Source of the DNA: Cryptomeria japonica
Taxonomy: Eukaryota > Streptophyta > Pinopsida > Cupressales > Cupressaceae
NCBI RefSeq assembly: GCF_030272615.1
Contig: NC_081415.1
Coordinates: 605,751,137-605,815,136 of the forward strand
Direction of reading: 5' to 3'
Length of the DNA: 64,000 bases
Below the pieces are notes generated by a model, which was given only the letters and a program-made list of their open reading frames with translations, ran no database searches and was not told the origin of the DNA. Each line of letters opens with the position of its first letter. The stretch's first letter is position 1. Below are positions 11,241 through 21,639 of the stretch, one piece after another. Position numbers and translations under genes: made by a program.

Positions 11241-12431
11241 TGTAGACACCTAAAAATGGTCAACGCTTGCAAGGTCATACTTTAACATTTGTGCATTGCC
11301 TCATTTTAGGTTTTTGCATCGCATTAACATTTCTCCTATGTCACGCACTTGGTTTTTATCATTTGCGAACATCGAGTCATTCCTCTACATTCTTCATTTG
11401 TCTCGCTTTCGAATTTGGTCTTGTTGACAACAACCTTCAGTCATGATTTTGGTCAATCTTTGTCCGTGTCAATCTTGTCATATTGCGATCGATTCGTCAT
11501 CGATCCTTGTCCTTTCCAATCATGTCAATTTAGTCAATTTGTCATTAATTTTTGTCAACCAATCTCAATCAAATCATTTATCAATCCAAAATCATGATCG
11601 AATCGATATCAATTATCTTTCATCAAGACCTAATTCATCTTCTAGGGTTTCATGATTTAATCATTTAACCTTGTGTGTCATTTCCTCCTTTAGGATTAAT
11701 AAATTATTTATTTATCCTAAGTCTTCTTGTCACAATTAAATATTCATTTAATTGGCTAATTATTCCTCTTTTTGTGAATTAATTAATAAATGAAAGATTA
11801 TTAATTAATTTACCTAATTTCTAATTTTCATCAATTCCTAATTTCTTAATTCCTCTTTTTCCTATTTTCATTATTTTCTAATTCCTAATTTCAATTTCCT
11901 CCTATTTCTCTCCTAAATTTATGGAAATGACATAGAAATTTGTCATAGAATTTGTCATAAATCCTTGCATAGCAATTTGTCATACACATGTCATAATTTT
12001 GCTATTCTTGATTTGAATTTCCATTCAAATCACTATCATGCTAATTTGATCCATCTCTCCAATTTGTCTATAAATTGGATGAATTTCTTCAATCAATAAC
12101 CCTAATAATCCCTAATCAGACTATTGAATTTATGCTTCGAGTATTCTTGTGTCAATGTCAATCTTGCTTTCACAATTAGGTGTATGCACTTGAAGGTGAG
12201 ATCCACAACAAACCTATTTGGAGAAGAAAGAAGAACAATGGAGCTGCATGGAAGAAGCATCCAAATCGTCATCTGGTTTGCATGATCTTTGCTTTTGAAT
12301 GTTTTATTTCATGTCTCTATTGAGTGTGCTTAGGATTAGATCATTGCAATGTGTGTTTGTGATTGAGCTAATAATGATTAATATGTCTTTATATATATAT
12401 TGCTTTGATGATTCCTATTTCCTAACGTACA
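11241..12431 (+). mobile_element. Solo LTR (LTR-A family) inside the PMD ORF of H
   Basis: The sequence begins TGTAGACACC, ends CGTACA, and is flanked by gtgcc at 11236-11240 and 12432-12436. It is related throughout to H's own 3' LTR (14841-16300) but is shorter, mainly because it has fewer of the ~53-bp repeats. There is no interior sequence, so it is a solo LTR left by recombination between two LTRs. A TATA-like box lies at 12069-12075. Confidence 0.94.
12069..12075 (+). promoter_or_regulatory. TATA-like box of solo LTR-A
   Basis: TATAAAT within a conserved tctataaattggatgaattt context lies about 360 bases before the LTR end. The same context occurs in the 3' LTR of H at 15966-15972, so it is probably the element's promoter. 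Confidence 0.6.
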
Positions 12432-13980
12432 GTGCCATCTCACATGCACTGGCATCCCTAATCGACCCAATATGCTCAGTGACTCTCTGTCCTTCTCGTT
12501 GTGCCTGGGCTATTGCTATATCTCGAGCCGCTGTAAGTCTAGCTATCTCTGCTTTGAATTGATCCTGCTCTATCCTCAAGATAGCATTTTGTCTCTCTAA
12601 TGTCACAACGTAATCATGCTGACTCGCTATGGTAGCCCTGCATATCTTCATCTCCTCTATGCTAGCTGTCTTCGACTCTATGGGTATATCCTACAATGAC
12701 TCCTGATCAGCTAAATCTGGCTCATAATCTTCATCCTCATCATCTTCATCCTTGTCATTCCCCTCATCCTCATCACCACCCTCATCCTCCTCATCCTCAT
12801 CTCTATCCTCATCCTCTCCTGTGAGTGGGAAGTCCTCTTGTCTCCTTAGTACCGGAATATCAGGATCTGTCAATAGCATTGGTCATCGTCGTGAAAACCA
12901 TCTCTCATACTCCTCTGTCATCCCGGCGTCCACCACATCTGATCTCCAATCCCATTGTCTCTACTATAGCTATGTGAAGTCAGCATATGCTATGTGTGGC
13001 TGAATCATCCTCCCCCACTGACTCGTCTCTCTATGAGATTGGGCAAAGTGTGCAGTCCCTCTAGGTACGTCCTGCCTCTCTCCAAACTGTCATCTGACTC
13101 TCTCTGGTAGATACATCTTAATCACTCTCTGATGATTCACTGGTCACCCAATCAAGTATCTCTCCTGTCTACAATATAGTAGCTCATGACTATCATCTGA
13201 TCATCTAGGGCAATCAAGATATGGCCTCCATGTGAACTCTCTCAATCTGTCTAGCTCATGTCACAAATACAATATGTATCCAAAAGGACCCTGTCTCAGT
13301 GCTCCCCCATAGCAGTACACATATGGTCAATGTGGTAATACCTATCTCTCTATAATCAGTTGACATATGGCTATATGCTCAAATGCCCATACCTGTAACA
13401 GTGTAACCCCACAACTCAAAGTCTGCACTCCCTGATATGCTATCTGATGCAACTGAAAATATAGCATAGCCAGTACACATGGTCCCCATGCATACACAGT
13501 AACCTCTATCACCATCTTCTCTAGCACTCTTCCCCATCCAATAGGGAATCTATGTCCTCATCTGTCCCCTGCTAATAGGCATGCTATCACAACTGCTATC
13601 ACCACATATCATCGATCATACTCTGATGCCATGGTCTCCTAGCCAATCTCCCTCTCTACGATATCCAGATCATCTGCATTGCACTCAAATAATCTGCACA
13701 AAGCACCTTTTCCTATCACTGGGTCATACTCTATCATCTCTCCATGAATCAGAATGCGGAGGATATGCCATACATCCTCTAGTGTCACCGTCACCTCTCC
13801 AGTCGCCAAATGGAATGAGGAAGTCTCTGAATGCCATCGCTCTGCCAATGCAGTAAGTAGTCCTATGTTTGCCCTAATCTCAGGCATGAATGCGATGCAG
13901 TATAATCCAAGTCTTTCTAATCTATCTCTATCCGTGCTCCTGAGTCTATGTTGTAACATGAAGCAGTCCGGTCAGTTCTC

Positions 13981-14825
13981 CCGCGTGATCAATGGATACT
14001 GTCGACTCTGCATCACAATTGGGGCACATTTTGTTAGTTTTAGGGTTTTGCTCCTATGGGTTGCATTTCCTTGTTTCATGTCCAAATCAGGGTGTTTCTA
14101 CTCTATTTTGACCTATCCTACCCTTATCCCCCTTTTCGGAACATTTGCATGCTTTTTTTGGCCAAATTAGGGTTCCCAATGCACAACTGCGCCTATGTGC
14201 TAGGTCCTGTGCCTGTGTAGCAACAACTTGTGCCTGTGTACCCTACACAAGCATAGGATACTCTACACAAGCATAGGATGCACTCACACAGGCGGAGAAG
14301 TCACTTTCTGCATTCTCTGTGGGTCCCGCAATGTCTTGCAAGCAAGTCAAATTCATAAAATTGACAATATAGGTTTTTGAGATACATACCGCTTCTCCCA
14401 CATTGTCTAGTTGTCTATATGTGCGTACACATTCTCCGAGGTGATCTTCCATTGGAATGTTCACCATCTCTCTACAAGTGTCGTTTTCCAGAGCAACAAA
14501 TCCTCCTCTTTGGCTAGTGCAAATGAGCAATTTTCCCTCTCTTTGTCTCATTTATAGATCTTTGTTAGTGCATAGATGGACGTGCACCCTCTCCATCTTA
14601 TGCTGGTCATAGTCTTTTACACCTTCTATTGCTTGTCATTTGTGCATCTGATCTCCTATTTTCAATCTATTTGAACCTATTATCTTCTGTCATTCTTATC
14701 GATCAATTGGCCTCTTTTCTGGATATTTCTGACCAATTCCTCAAGGGGGCATGCATATGTCATTGTCATTATCTGGGGCATTTTCATTATTGTTCTTTGA
14801 AACAATGCTTAAAATCACATTGTCT
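13981..14825 (+). other. Noncoding part of H between PMD ORF and polypurine tract
   Basis: No coding frame is convincing. If the antisense ORF was ever expressed, its promoter should lie here; I see no clear minus-strand TATA box. A short periodic repeat sits at 14184-14285. Confidence 0.5.
14184..14285. repeat. Short array of degenerate 20-21-bp units (H)
   Basis: Units such as ctgtgcctgtgtagcaacaa, ttgtgcctgtgtacccta and aagcataggat follow each other every 20-21 bases for about five units. The period matches arrays in element B and at 52581-52874, though the core differs. Confidence 0.65.
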
Positions 14826-14840
14826 CAAACAAGGGCAAAA
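14826..14840 (+). promoter_or_regulatory. Polypurine tract of H
   Basis: The stretch caaacaagggcaaaa immediately before TGTAGAC is purine-rich. It ends like the tract of element B (ggggcaaaa before TGTAGAC), which fixes the plus orientation of H and shows kinship. Confidence 0.75.
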
Positions 14841-15124
14841 TGTAGACGTCTAAAAATGGTCAACGCTTGCGGAATGATATTTTAACATTGACTCATTGCC
14901 TCATTTTAGGGTTTTTGCATCGCATTAACATCTCTTCTATGTTGTGCACTTGGTCTTTATCATTTGTGAGCATTGAGTCCTTCTTCTGCATTCTTCATTC
15001 ATCTCGCTTTCAAATTTGTTCTTGTCAATAACAATCTTTAGTCATGATTTTGGTCGATCTTATCCTGTTGCATCAATGTGCGTATTCATTTGTCATCATT
15101 TTGGACATCGTCAATCCTAATTAG

Positions 15125-15350
15125 GCTTTTGTCCTCTTACCAATCTTGTCATTTGGTGATTGATTTGTCATCGATCCTTGTCATTTTCAATCTTGTCATT
15201 TTGCAATCGATTTTTCATCGATCATTGTCATGTTCAATCTTGTCATTTTGCGATCGATTTGTCATCGATCGTTGTCATTGTCAATCTTGTCAATTTTGCG
15301 ATCGGTTTGACATCGATCGTCATCCTTCTCAATCATGTCAATTTGGATTA
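15125..15350. repeat. ~53-bp repeats in the U3 part of LTR-A
   Basis: About four units contain caatcttgtcattttgc followed by gatcgatttgtcatcgatc. The solo LTR at 11241-12431 has little more than one unit (11471-11540). Copy-number change upstream of the promoter is a common way for LTR promoters to vary. Confidence 0.85.
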
Positions 15351-15965
15351 ATTAGTCATTGTTCCTCATCAATTGGTTCATTTATCAATCAAATCATTTA
15401 TCAGCATTGGTCTTTTATCAAGTCAAAATCATGATCAAATCGACTCTGCATCAATTATCTTTTGTCAGGACCTAATTGTTGTCCTTGCATTTCTAATTCA
15501 TCTTCTAGGGTTTTATGATTTATTCATTTAATCTTGTTTGTCATTCTCCCTCTAGGTTAAATAATTTATTTATTTATCCTAAGTCTTCTTGTCACAATTA
15601 AATGTTTATTTAGTTGGCTAACTAATTCCTTCCTCTTTGTGAATTAATTAATAAATGAAAAATTGTTAATAAATTCACTTAATTCCTAATTTCCTCATTT
15701 TCTAATTTCCTAATTTCTAATTCATCTAATTTTCAATTTTCTCCTATATTTCTCCTAATTTCATGGGAATGACATAGCAAATTTGTCATAATTTGTCATA
15801 ATTGTCAATCAATCAATTTTGACATAGCAATTTGTCAAAATTGTCAATCAATCAATTTCACATAGAAAGTGTCAATTTTTCATAATTTGTCATATTTGTC
15901 ATTCATGATTTGAAATTTCCATTCGAATCAAATTCATGCTAATCTTGTCTTTTCTCCAATTTGTC

Positions 15966-15972
15966 TATAAAT
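15966..15972 (+). promoter_or_regulatory. TATA-like box of H 3' LTR
   Basis: TATAAAT lies in the same context as at 12069-12075, about 330 bases before the LTR end. Confidence 0.6.
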
Positions 15973-16300
15973 TGGATGAATTTCTTCAATCAGGAGGTTG
16001 AATCAATCATGCTTCTAGTACCCTTATAATGTCGTCTTGTCTTGTCAATTTTGCTTTCATCTCATGCTTATGCACTTGAAGGTGAGATCCACAAAACAAA
16101 AGCTATTTGAAGGAGAAAGAAGGACAATGGAGCCACATGAAGGAGACATCTGCATTTGGTTTGCTTAGTTTTCATTTTGAATGTCTTGTTTTCATGTTTT
16201 CATTGAGTGTAATTAGGATTGGTCATTGCAATTGAGTTTTCGTGATTGAACTAGGCTAATGTTAACATTGCTTTGATGATTTCCACATTTCCTAGCTACA

Positions 16301-16824
16301 GTGAGATTTTCAAAATCTCACATTCACCTAGGAAAAGAGCATTAAAAGCTAGTAGTTGGATGGAAGGGACAAGGGGTTTACTTTGTGGTTAATCATGATG
16401 ATTAGCCACTAGCAACTCATTAGGAGGGGATTAGAGGAAGAATTAGGTGGGATGGCATTTGTAGGAGGATTTTACTAGGAGAGAGAATGAGTGGGGGAAT
16501 TAAAAATTAGAAGAATAAAGTTAAGTGGGTTTAGGGAGCTTCTAGAAGACTTTATTAGGTTAATGATAAATTACGAAGATGATTTGGAGGAGTCATGTGG
16601 GTTAACTAATTAATTGAAAAAAATTAGCTAAGAGGAAGATTTGTTAGGATTCAACCTTTAGAAGAATAGGGAAAGGGATTGATTTATTAAATAAATCAGT
16701 CACATACTATAGTGACAATATTAATTTTAATTAATTAATATTGAGGAGAATTCGAATTGACATAATTAGTTAATTATGTGAGGAAATTAAAAATAATTAA
16801 AATAATTATTTTTAAGTGTCTACA
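16301..16824 (-). repeat. 3' LTR of B, truncated by insertion of H
   Basis: On the minus strand it begins TGTAGACACTTAAAAATAAT at 16824 and matches 32429-31904 closely. It stops at 16301, next to the end of H's LTR. The remainder should lie beyond H's 5' LTR, outside the window. Confidence 0.88.
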
Positions 16825-16840
16825 TTTTGCCCCTCTTTTA
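16825..16840 (-). promoter_or_regulatory. Polypurine tract of B
   Basis: On the minus strand taaaagaggggcaaaa directly precedes TGTAGACAC. This sets B's direction as minus. Confidence 0.8.
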
Positions 16841-17324
16841 CGCAGCGGCAAATTTGGTGATGTGTAGAAGATAGAAGAAGGAAAGGATGCCCCAACGTAA
16901 AGCATGAGAGGTGTATGCCCCCTCGAGATTTTTTTTGGAAAAAAAGACAAAAAATTCTCAAAAATAGAGGAAGGAGAATAAGAGTGGTCGGGAGAAATGA
17001 GGAAGAAATATGAAGCAATCGGGAAGAATTTGGAAAGAAGAATAGGAGATGGGAGACCGTGGAGGAAAATGGGCCCTCACAGAGGCCCATATAAGACACA
17101 ACAGGCCTAATCAAGGGTCATTGTCACACACAAGCCTTGAAGCTACTCAGAGCAAAGGAGAAGTGAAGGAGAGATGGACCATATTCCCATTTGTGATCAT
17201 CGCACTGAGAGGATCCGATGATTCGATCGACCGACAAGCTATGGACCACCGGTGAGTATGTCTATGCCTCTTTTGAAATTTTTGATTTTAGCCAAGTTTT
17301 AGGGATAGAATTAGGGGTGAAAAT

Positions 17325-17660
17325 TAGGTGAGGCGCTCACGCTGATCACCATTTCAAACAACATGCTCCTAGAACAGCATGAGCACCTGCCAAGAGATGG
17401 CTAAGATAGGGGATTTTGGGAGGGGAATGGGGGGATTGGTGCGAGAGCTCATGCTTCAGTGCGGGTGGTCGCACTTCGATGTTGGTGCTCGCACTTTAGC
17501 ATGGGCACCCAAGGGATTACACGAGCACTCATGTTGACGAGGTTAGAAGGGGGGAAAAAGAGGAAAGGGGAGCTTTGTTTGCGCAAGCACCTGCAAAATG
17601 GCATGTGCATCATGGTTTTGGTATGAGCGCTAGGTAAATTAGTGCATGCACCTGGGAAGG
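17325..17660. repeat. Degenerate 20-21-bp array beside the PMD ORF of B
   Basis: Words such as ggcgctcacgct, ggtgctcgcacttta, gcgcaagcacctg, gcatgtgcatcat, gtatgagcgctagg and gtgcatgcacctgg recur. At the end of the array the starts are 17581, 17601, 17621 and 17642. A similar vocabulary occurs in B's leader at 30580-31080. Confidence 0.6.
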
Positions 17661-17774
17661 GGTAGATGCACTTTTTGTTTGAATTTTTGGCATGGGAGAA
17701 AGGCTATGGTTGGTTTCAGAGGCCAAGAGGGGGTTTTGAGATGTGAAAGTAATGATTTGGTGTAATGGATGTAG

Positions 17775-19903
17775 GTGGAGAGGGGACCACTGGTGTTTAG
17801 GGAGCATTGGCCAACAATGATGAGTCTATACCATGAGTTAGGCCGCAATGAGATGGAGGTTTTAGATGCATTGGGATTACATTATGTAGGCAGGTGGCCT
17901 AGGATACGGGCACACACTGCTATGATGATTGCATTAGTGGAGAGGTGGGATAGTCGGTATAACACCTTTCGTTTACCAACTGGAGAGGTGACAGTGACCC
18001 TATTAGATGTTTGGAGGATCTTGAAGATCCCCGTTCATGGCGTGATCCCTGAGTATTAGTTGGATGTAGTCAATTTTTATCTGAGGGAGGTGTGCGAGTA
18101 TGAGACACCGTCGATGCTAGATAGAAGTAGGATGCACTTGGGCCGAGCGATGGGTATTCGGTAGATTCCTCGGTTGGTTTTGGTGATTTGTAGCTTTTTG
18201 AGTGGGCAGATCCTACCGGATTTGGGTGGACATGGATTTCCTCTAGGGTGGAGCCGATGTGTTTATTTCATGGTGCATGATGGCATTCAGTATGCTTTGG
18301 GCTCCCCGATGCTATCCCATATTTATCATGATATGCACCTGGTGACCTATAGAGAGTATGCCAATTTATTGGCAGGGGTGACACTATTACACATCTAGGC
18401 ATGGGAGAATATTGCAGTGACTCAGCCAGTGGGGATTTAGGATAGGCGGCTATGACAGCCATTTGTGGATAGGTACAGGGGACTGTTGCATTACACACAA
18501 ACAACATCGGTGTGGTTTTGGAGGTGGATCCTAGATGAGCTGGCATAGTTCACCTGAAGGCCATTTTTGGGTTGTGAGCAGTGGAGGGATGACTGGCAGT
18601 TGCACTGGGCAGAAGTTGAGATGTGGATTTTTGGTAGGTCAGTCTATATAATGGAGCACTATGCTCCATTCAAGGTGGCTCAACAGCTTGGGCAGGTGCA
18701 GGATATAGTGGGCAATATTCTAGTGTATCCCTGGATTACACGGGAGGTGAGATATTGGGGGCCTACAATGAGTCCCTTGGATGGATGAACGAGCTTCCAG
18801 ATAGCTTTTCACATAGTCTGGGATGAGCAGATGGGGGTAGGGGAGGACCTATGTATGACAGGCAGATACAAGAGCTGGTGGGAGGGGCACTTTCCAGTGC
18901 AGCTTACCATTCTTGGGGTTTTGGATGATGAGGAGTTGGAGCTAGGGGTTGATTAGGTGGTGGGTGGGGAGGATGATGGCCTAGGGAGAGAGTTGTAGTT
19001 CGGGCAGGGCGTGGTGCGAGTGGAGGGCAGTGGAGAGTTTGAGTTGTGTGGTAGAGGGCTTTAGAGGAGGAGGAAGGGGATGGAGGGGATGCCCTAGTGG
19101 AGGCTGCGAAGGCCGAAGTTGGTGAGCAAGAGGAGGCTGCAGTTGGGGAGAGAGGGGAGGTTGTTCCCATGGATATCCCTAAGATATAGGAGGGGGACTG
19201 GGGAGGACCGACACAGACTGATCTTGACCGATTATAGCAGGAGCGAGATAGCTATCGAGTGAGGCTTCATTCTATGGAGGATGAGCTGCAGGTTGAGAGG
19301 GCTTAGAGGGAGAGCATGGAGGTAGAGGTAGGGTGGCTGACATACGAGATAGCCGATTTGACAAAGAGTCTCCATACTACCAGGACAGAGGTGGATGCCT
19401 TAAGGGTGGAGGGGGACGAGGTAGAGAGGATGTTGGAGGAGGCTTGGACAGGTATAGCTATTGTAGGGCTCCAGGATTCTCTTTGTCAAAATGATTTCAA
19501 GTTAGAGGTATTACGGGCCAGAGTGCAGAGGGCAGAGGTGGAGGTGACATAGTTGGTGGGGGAGAGGGATGCAGCCCAACAAACATTTGTTCTAGTAGGA
19601 TTAGCGCAGATATTTTCTGATAGTCTATAGCAGCAAGAGAGAGCCGAGAGGTCATCCCAAGAGGCACAATATTACAGGGGTTTATATCATGGATTGGTGC
19701 CTACAGGACAGCGAGCAGCCTTGTAAACTAAGATTGTGCGGTCTCACAGGACCCATAGTCAGTGGTTGACTCAGAGCCAACAAAAAAGGGGATCAATGGG
19801 TTTTTGGCCACCAGCAGGGGGTGCAAGAGGATCAAGAGGGGGAGGTATAGTAGAGGGAGGTGGTATAGTAGAGGGAGGTGGTGAGACAGGAGGGGAGAGA
19901 TAG
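17775..19903 (+). pseudogene. Plant mobile domain (PMD) protein with coiled coil, antisense in element B, decayed
   Basis: The start is a region of homology, not a clear ATG. The PMD signature is strong: LDALGLHYVGRWPRIRAHT, IALVERWDSRYNTFRLPTGE, VTVTLLDVWRILKIPVHG (17853-18041). Further conserved blocks follow (FPLGWSRCVYFMVHDG near 18237; WFWRWILDEL near 18513; then WGPTMSPLDG). After an acidic, Gly/Glu-rich part comes a coiled coil (19316-19550), then PTGQRAAL and a Gly-rich tail ending at TAG 19901-19903. Many internal stops are TAG where Gln fits (for example after IPEY and after MGIR), and at least one TGA replaces the Trp of FTWRP seen in H. The order of blocks matches the PMD ORF of H, so this is a vertically kept extra ORF of this lineage. 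It may act in silencing or regulation, but nothing in the sequence shows that. Confidence 0.8.
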
Positions 19904-21639
19904 CTCCTTGTATTGCTTGTGTATTATATTTTGACCCTTCGGGGTGATCATTGTATCATGACAGACACATTTTCCTCTTTATGTATATATATACATGATT
20001 TGATTGGTGAAGGATGATGTGTAGTATTTATTGTAATGGATTTTTGTTCTTCGTATGATGTCATATGTGGATGCAACCATGGATTATGCTGACTTATTTT
20101 ATGATGTAGAGTGGATGCTTATTTGTGTGTGTTTATGATGTGCTGGTAACATGATTTTTGGATGCAGGATGAGTGATTTTTATGTTTTTATGCATAGATG
20201 TATATGTGAAATGTTTTTTTAATGATCCAATCTACATGTTATATGGATGAATATTTATGTGTTGCAACCTAAATGCAACCTTATATGCTAGATGTTTTGT
20301 GGAAAAATGTTTATCTAAACAATGCAATCTATATGACATGAATAAATAACACAAAGAGGGAATATGCCAATAATAATATAATGATCTTAGATAGAAGAAT
20401 ATAGAATAGATGGGTATGGGGGAAATTGAGAACTCCATGGGATTATTTGAATTTAGGATTTTTATGGAATGATGATGAGATTTTGTGCACAACAAATGTG
20501 GAGAGCCAACCTACTTTGATATTGCCCTGGGTGACTTGCACCACTGATTATAAAAATCAGGATGCTATGAGAAAACCTAGGGCGTGAACTGACTCTTAGA
20601 TAAATGGGAATTCCTTACATAGAGCTATGCAAGTGTTAAGAAAAACTGATACAGAGCTGTGGGTACATGCAAGGAGACCCTCAAACACACCGATAACCCT
20701 TGTACATGAAAAGGTAGGTGTTGACAAACACTAATACCAGATCATCGGTTTATACAAGGGAGATCCAAAACATGCACTGCTATGAAAATATGCCCTAGTA
20801 TGCGCCTACTGTAACATACCTGGATATGGAAAAACCCAGGTAGTTGTAAATAGTTGTAGTCGTAGGGAAAAAGATGCAAATCTAAATGAAAAGATCCAAC
20901 AAGATTTAACAAGTCAATTTTTTTATGACCAAATGATACCTCTTGCCAAGAGTAGGACTTAGGATGGTGGATTAGGTTGCCAGGTGAGGGAAGGAATCAT
21001 CCCTAGGGCAAAGTGGATTTGTGGATTTAGGCAAGTGATTTAATGGTTTTTTTTTTGTTTTTTGTTTTGGGAAGGTGACTTATGGACTTGGGATTTCTTT
21101 TCAAGACTTCTTGAATCTTCCAGAGAGGCATGAAAGCTTGGTTTAATGGGATATTCTTCATTCGAGACTCAAGAGAAGAATCATCATCATACACGTGTTT
21201 TACTGGGAGGTGGAAGAGAAGGAATGTTTGTGAATGGGTGGATGAATGGCAACTGATTTGCAGTGTCGATCTAATAGATAGTGGATCTAGTTATTTACCT
21301 TGGCGCCTACATGGATGTTTTCACCAAGGTACTTGTCCATAGCACCACAAAGTGGTTTCCACTGGTGGACGAATTGTTTTTCTTTCTTTTTTTGATTTTT
21401 TTTTTTTTGTGTGTCTGTCACATGATGCCTGTTTACTAGGTTTTCACCAAAGTGACATTTTTTTCAGGATCTTTTTTTTTTTTTTTTTTTTTGTAGTTTT
21501 CAATTTTTTTTTTTTGTGATTTTTTGACCATTTAAGACTTTCTGAGGACTAGGCATAAAATATTTTGAGGTGCATGATATTCATTGGATTATCCAAACGA
21601 TCACCTTCAGGAGTAGCCAACTGATAAGATCTTGATCCA
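19904..21639 (-). other. Noncoding interval of B between integrase and antisense PMD ORF
   Basis: The interval carries long T-runs on the plus strand (about 21385-21520), which are A-runs in the element's sense, as in H at 9175-9270. A motif at about 21419-21448 is the reverse complement of 9288-9316 in H. I see no gene in the rest. Confidence 0.6.

Larger units (their letters stand above)
10988..13980 (-). pseudogene. Plant mobile domain (PMD) protein with coiled coil, antisense in element H, decayed
   Basis: Read from 13980 downward. The N-terminal part has the PMD signature: LERLGLYCIAFMPEIRANIG, ALAERWHSETSSFHLATGEV, TVTLEDVWHILRILIHGE (about 13917-13740). A long decayed middle follows (13638-12880; for example FPIGWG, REFTWRPYLDC). 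Then come an acidic run of Asp/Glu (about 12825-12720), a coiled coil (about 12651-12450) and a Ser/Arg-rich tail ending SSLRHGRDEEDRGST at TAG 10988-10990. PMD proteins occur as host genes and inside plant transposons; their biochemical role is poorly known. This copy lies inside a gypsy element, opposite to gag-pol, between integrase and 3' LTR. It has many stops and frameshifts, and a solo LTR splits it at 11241-12431. The frame resumes exactly after the insertion (EMA before, QMLVENRD after). A relative lies at 17775-19903. Confidence 0.8.
1..16300 (+). mobile_element. Element H: Tat-like Ty3/gypsy retrotransposon, right part (left end outside window)
   Basis: The parts in order are the integrase end (1-308 and 8918-9140), a noncoding interval, an antisense plant-mobile-domain ORF (13980-10988), a polypurine tract (14826-14840) and the 3' LTR (14841-16300). 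Two younger insertions interrupt it: N1 at 309-8917 and a solo LTR at 11241-12431. The order and spacing match element B on the opposite strand: about 1.8 kb from integrase end to the mobile-domain ORF, and about 0.9 kb from that ORF to the polypurine tract. Both also share a short noncoding motif (9288-9316 and, reverse complemented, about 21419-21448). The Tat assignment is by analogy with B, which has two RNase H domains; H's gag, protease and RT lie outside the window. Confidence 0.8.
14841..16300 (+). repeat. 3' LTR of element H (LTR-A family)
   Basis: It begins TGTAGACGTC and ends CTAGCTACA, and is related over its length to the solo LTR at 11241-12431. It is longer (1460 against 1191 bp), chiefly through expansion of a ~53-bp repeat at 15125-15350. 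The TATA-like box is at 15966-15972. The next bases (gtgag) belong to an LTR of element B, so H most likely inserted into that LTR; the partner duplication and H's 5' LTR would lie left of the window. Confidence 0.88.

Noticed and set aside
12752-13003. Ser-rich plus-strand ORF
   Set aside because: It is the complement of the acidic tract of the PMD ORF of H.
10988-19903. Domesticated PMD host genes (MAIL1-like)
   Set aside because: Both copies sit inside gypsy elements at the same position and carry many stops and frameshifts.
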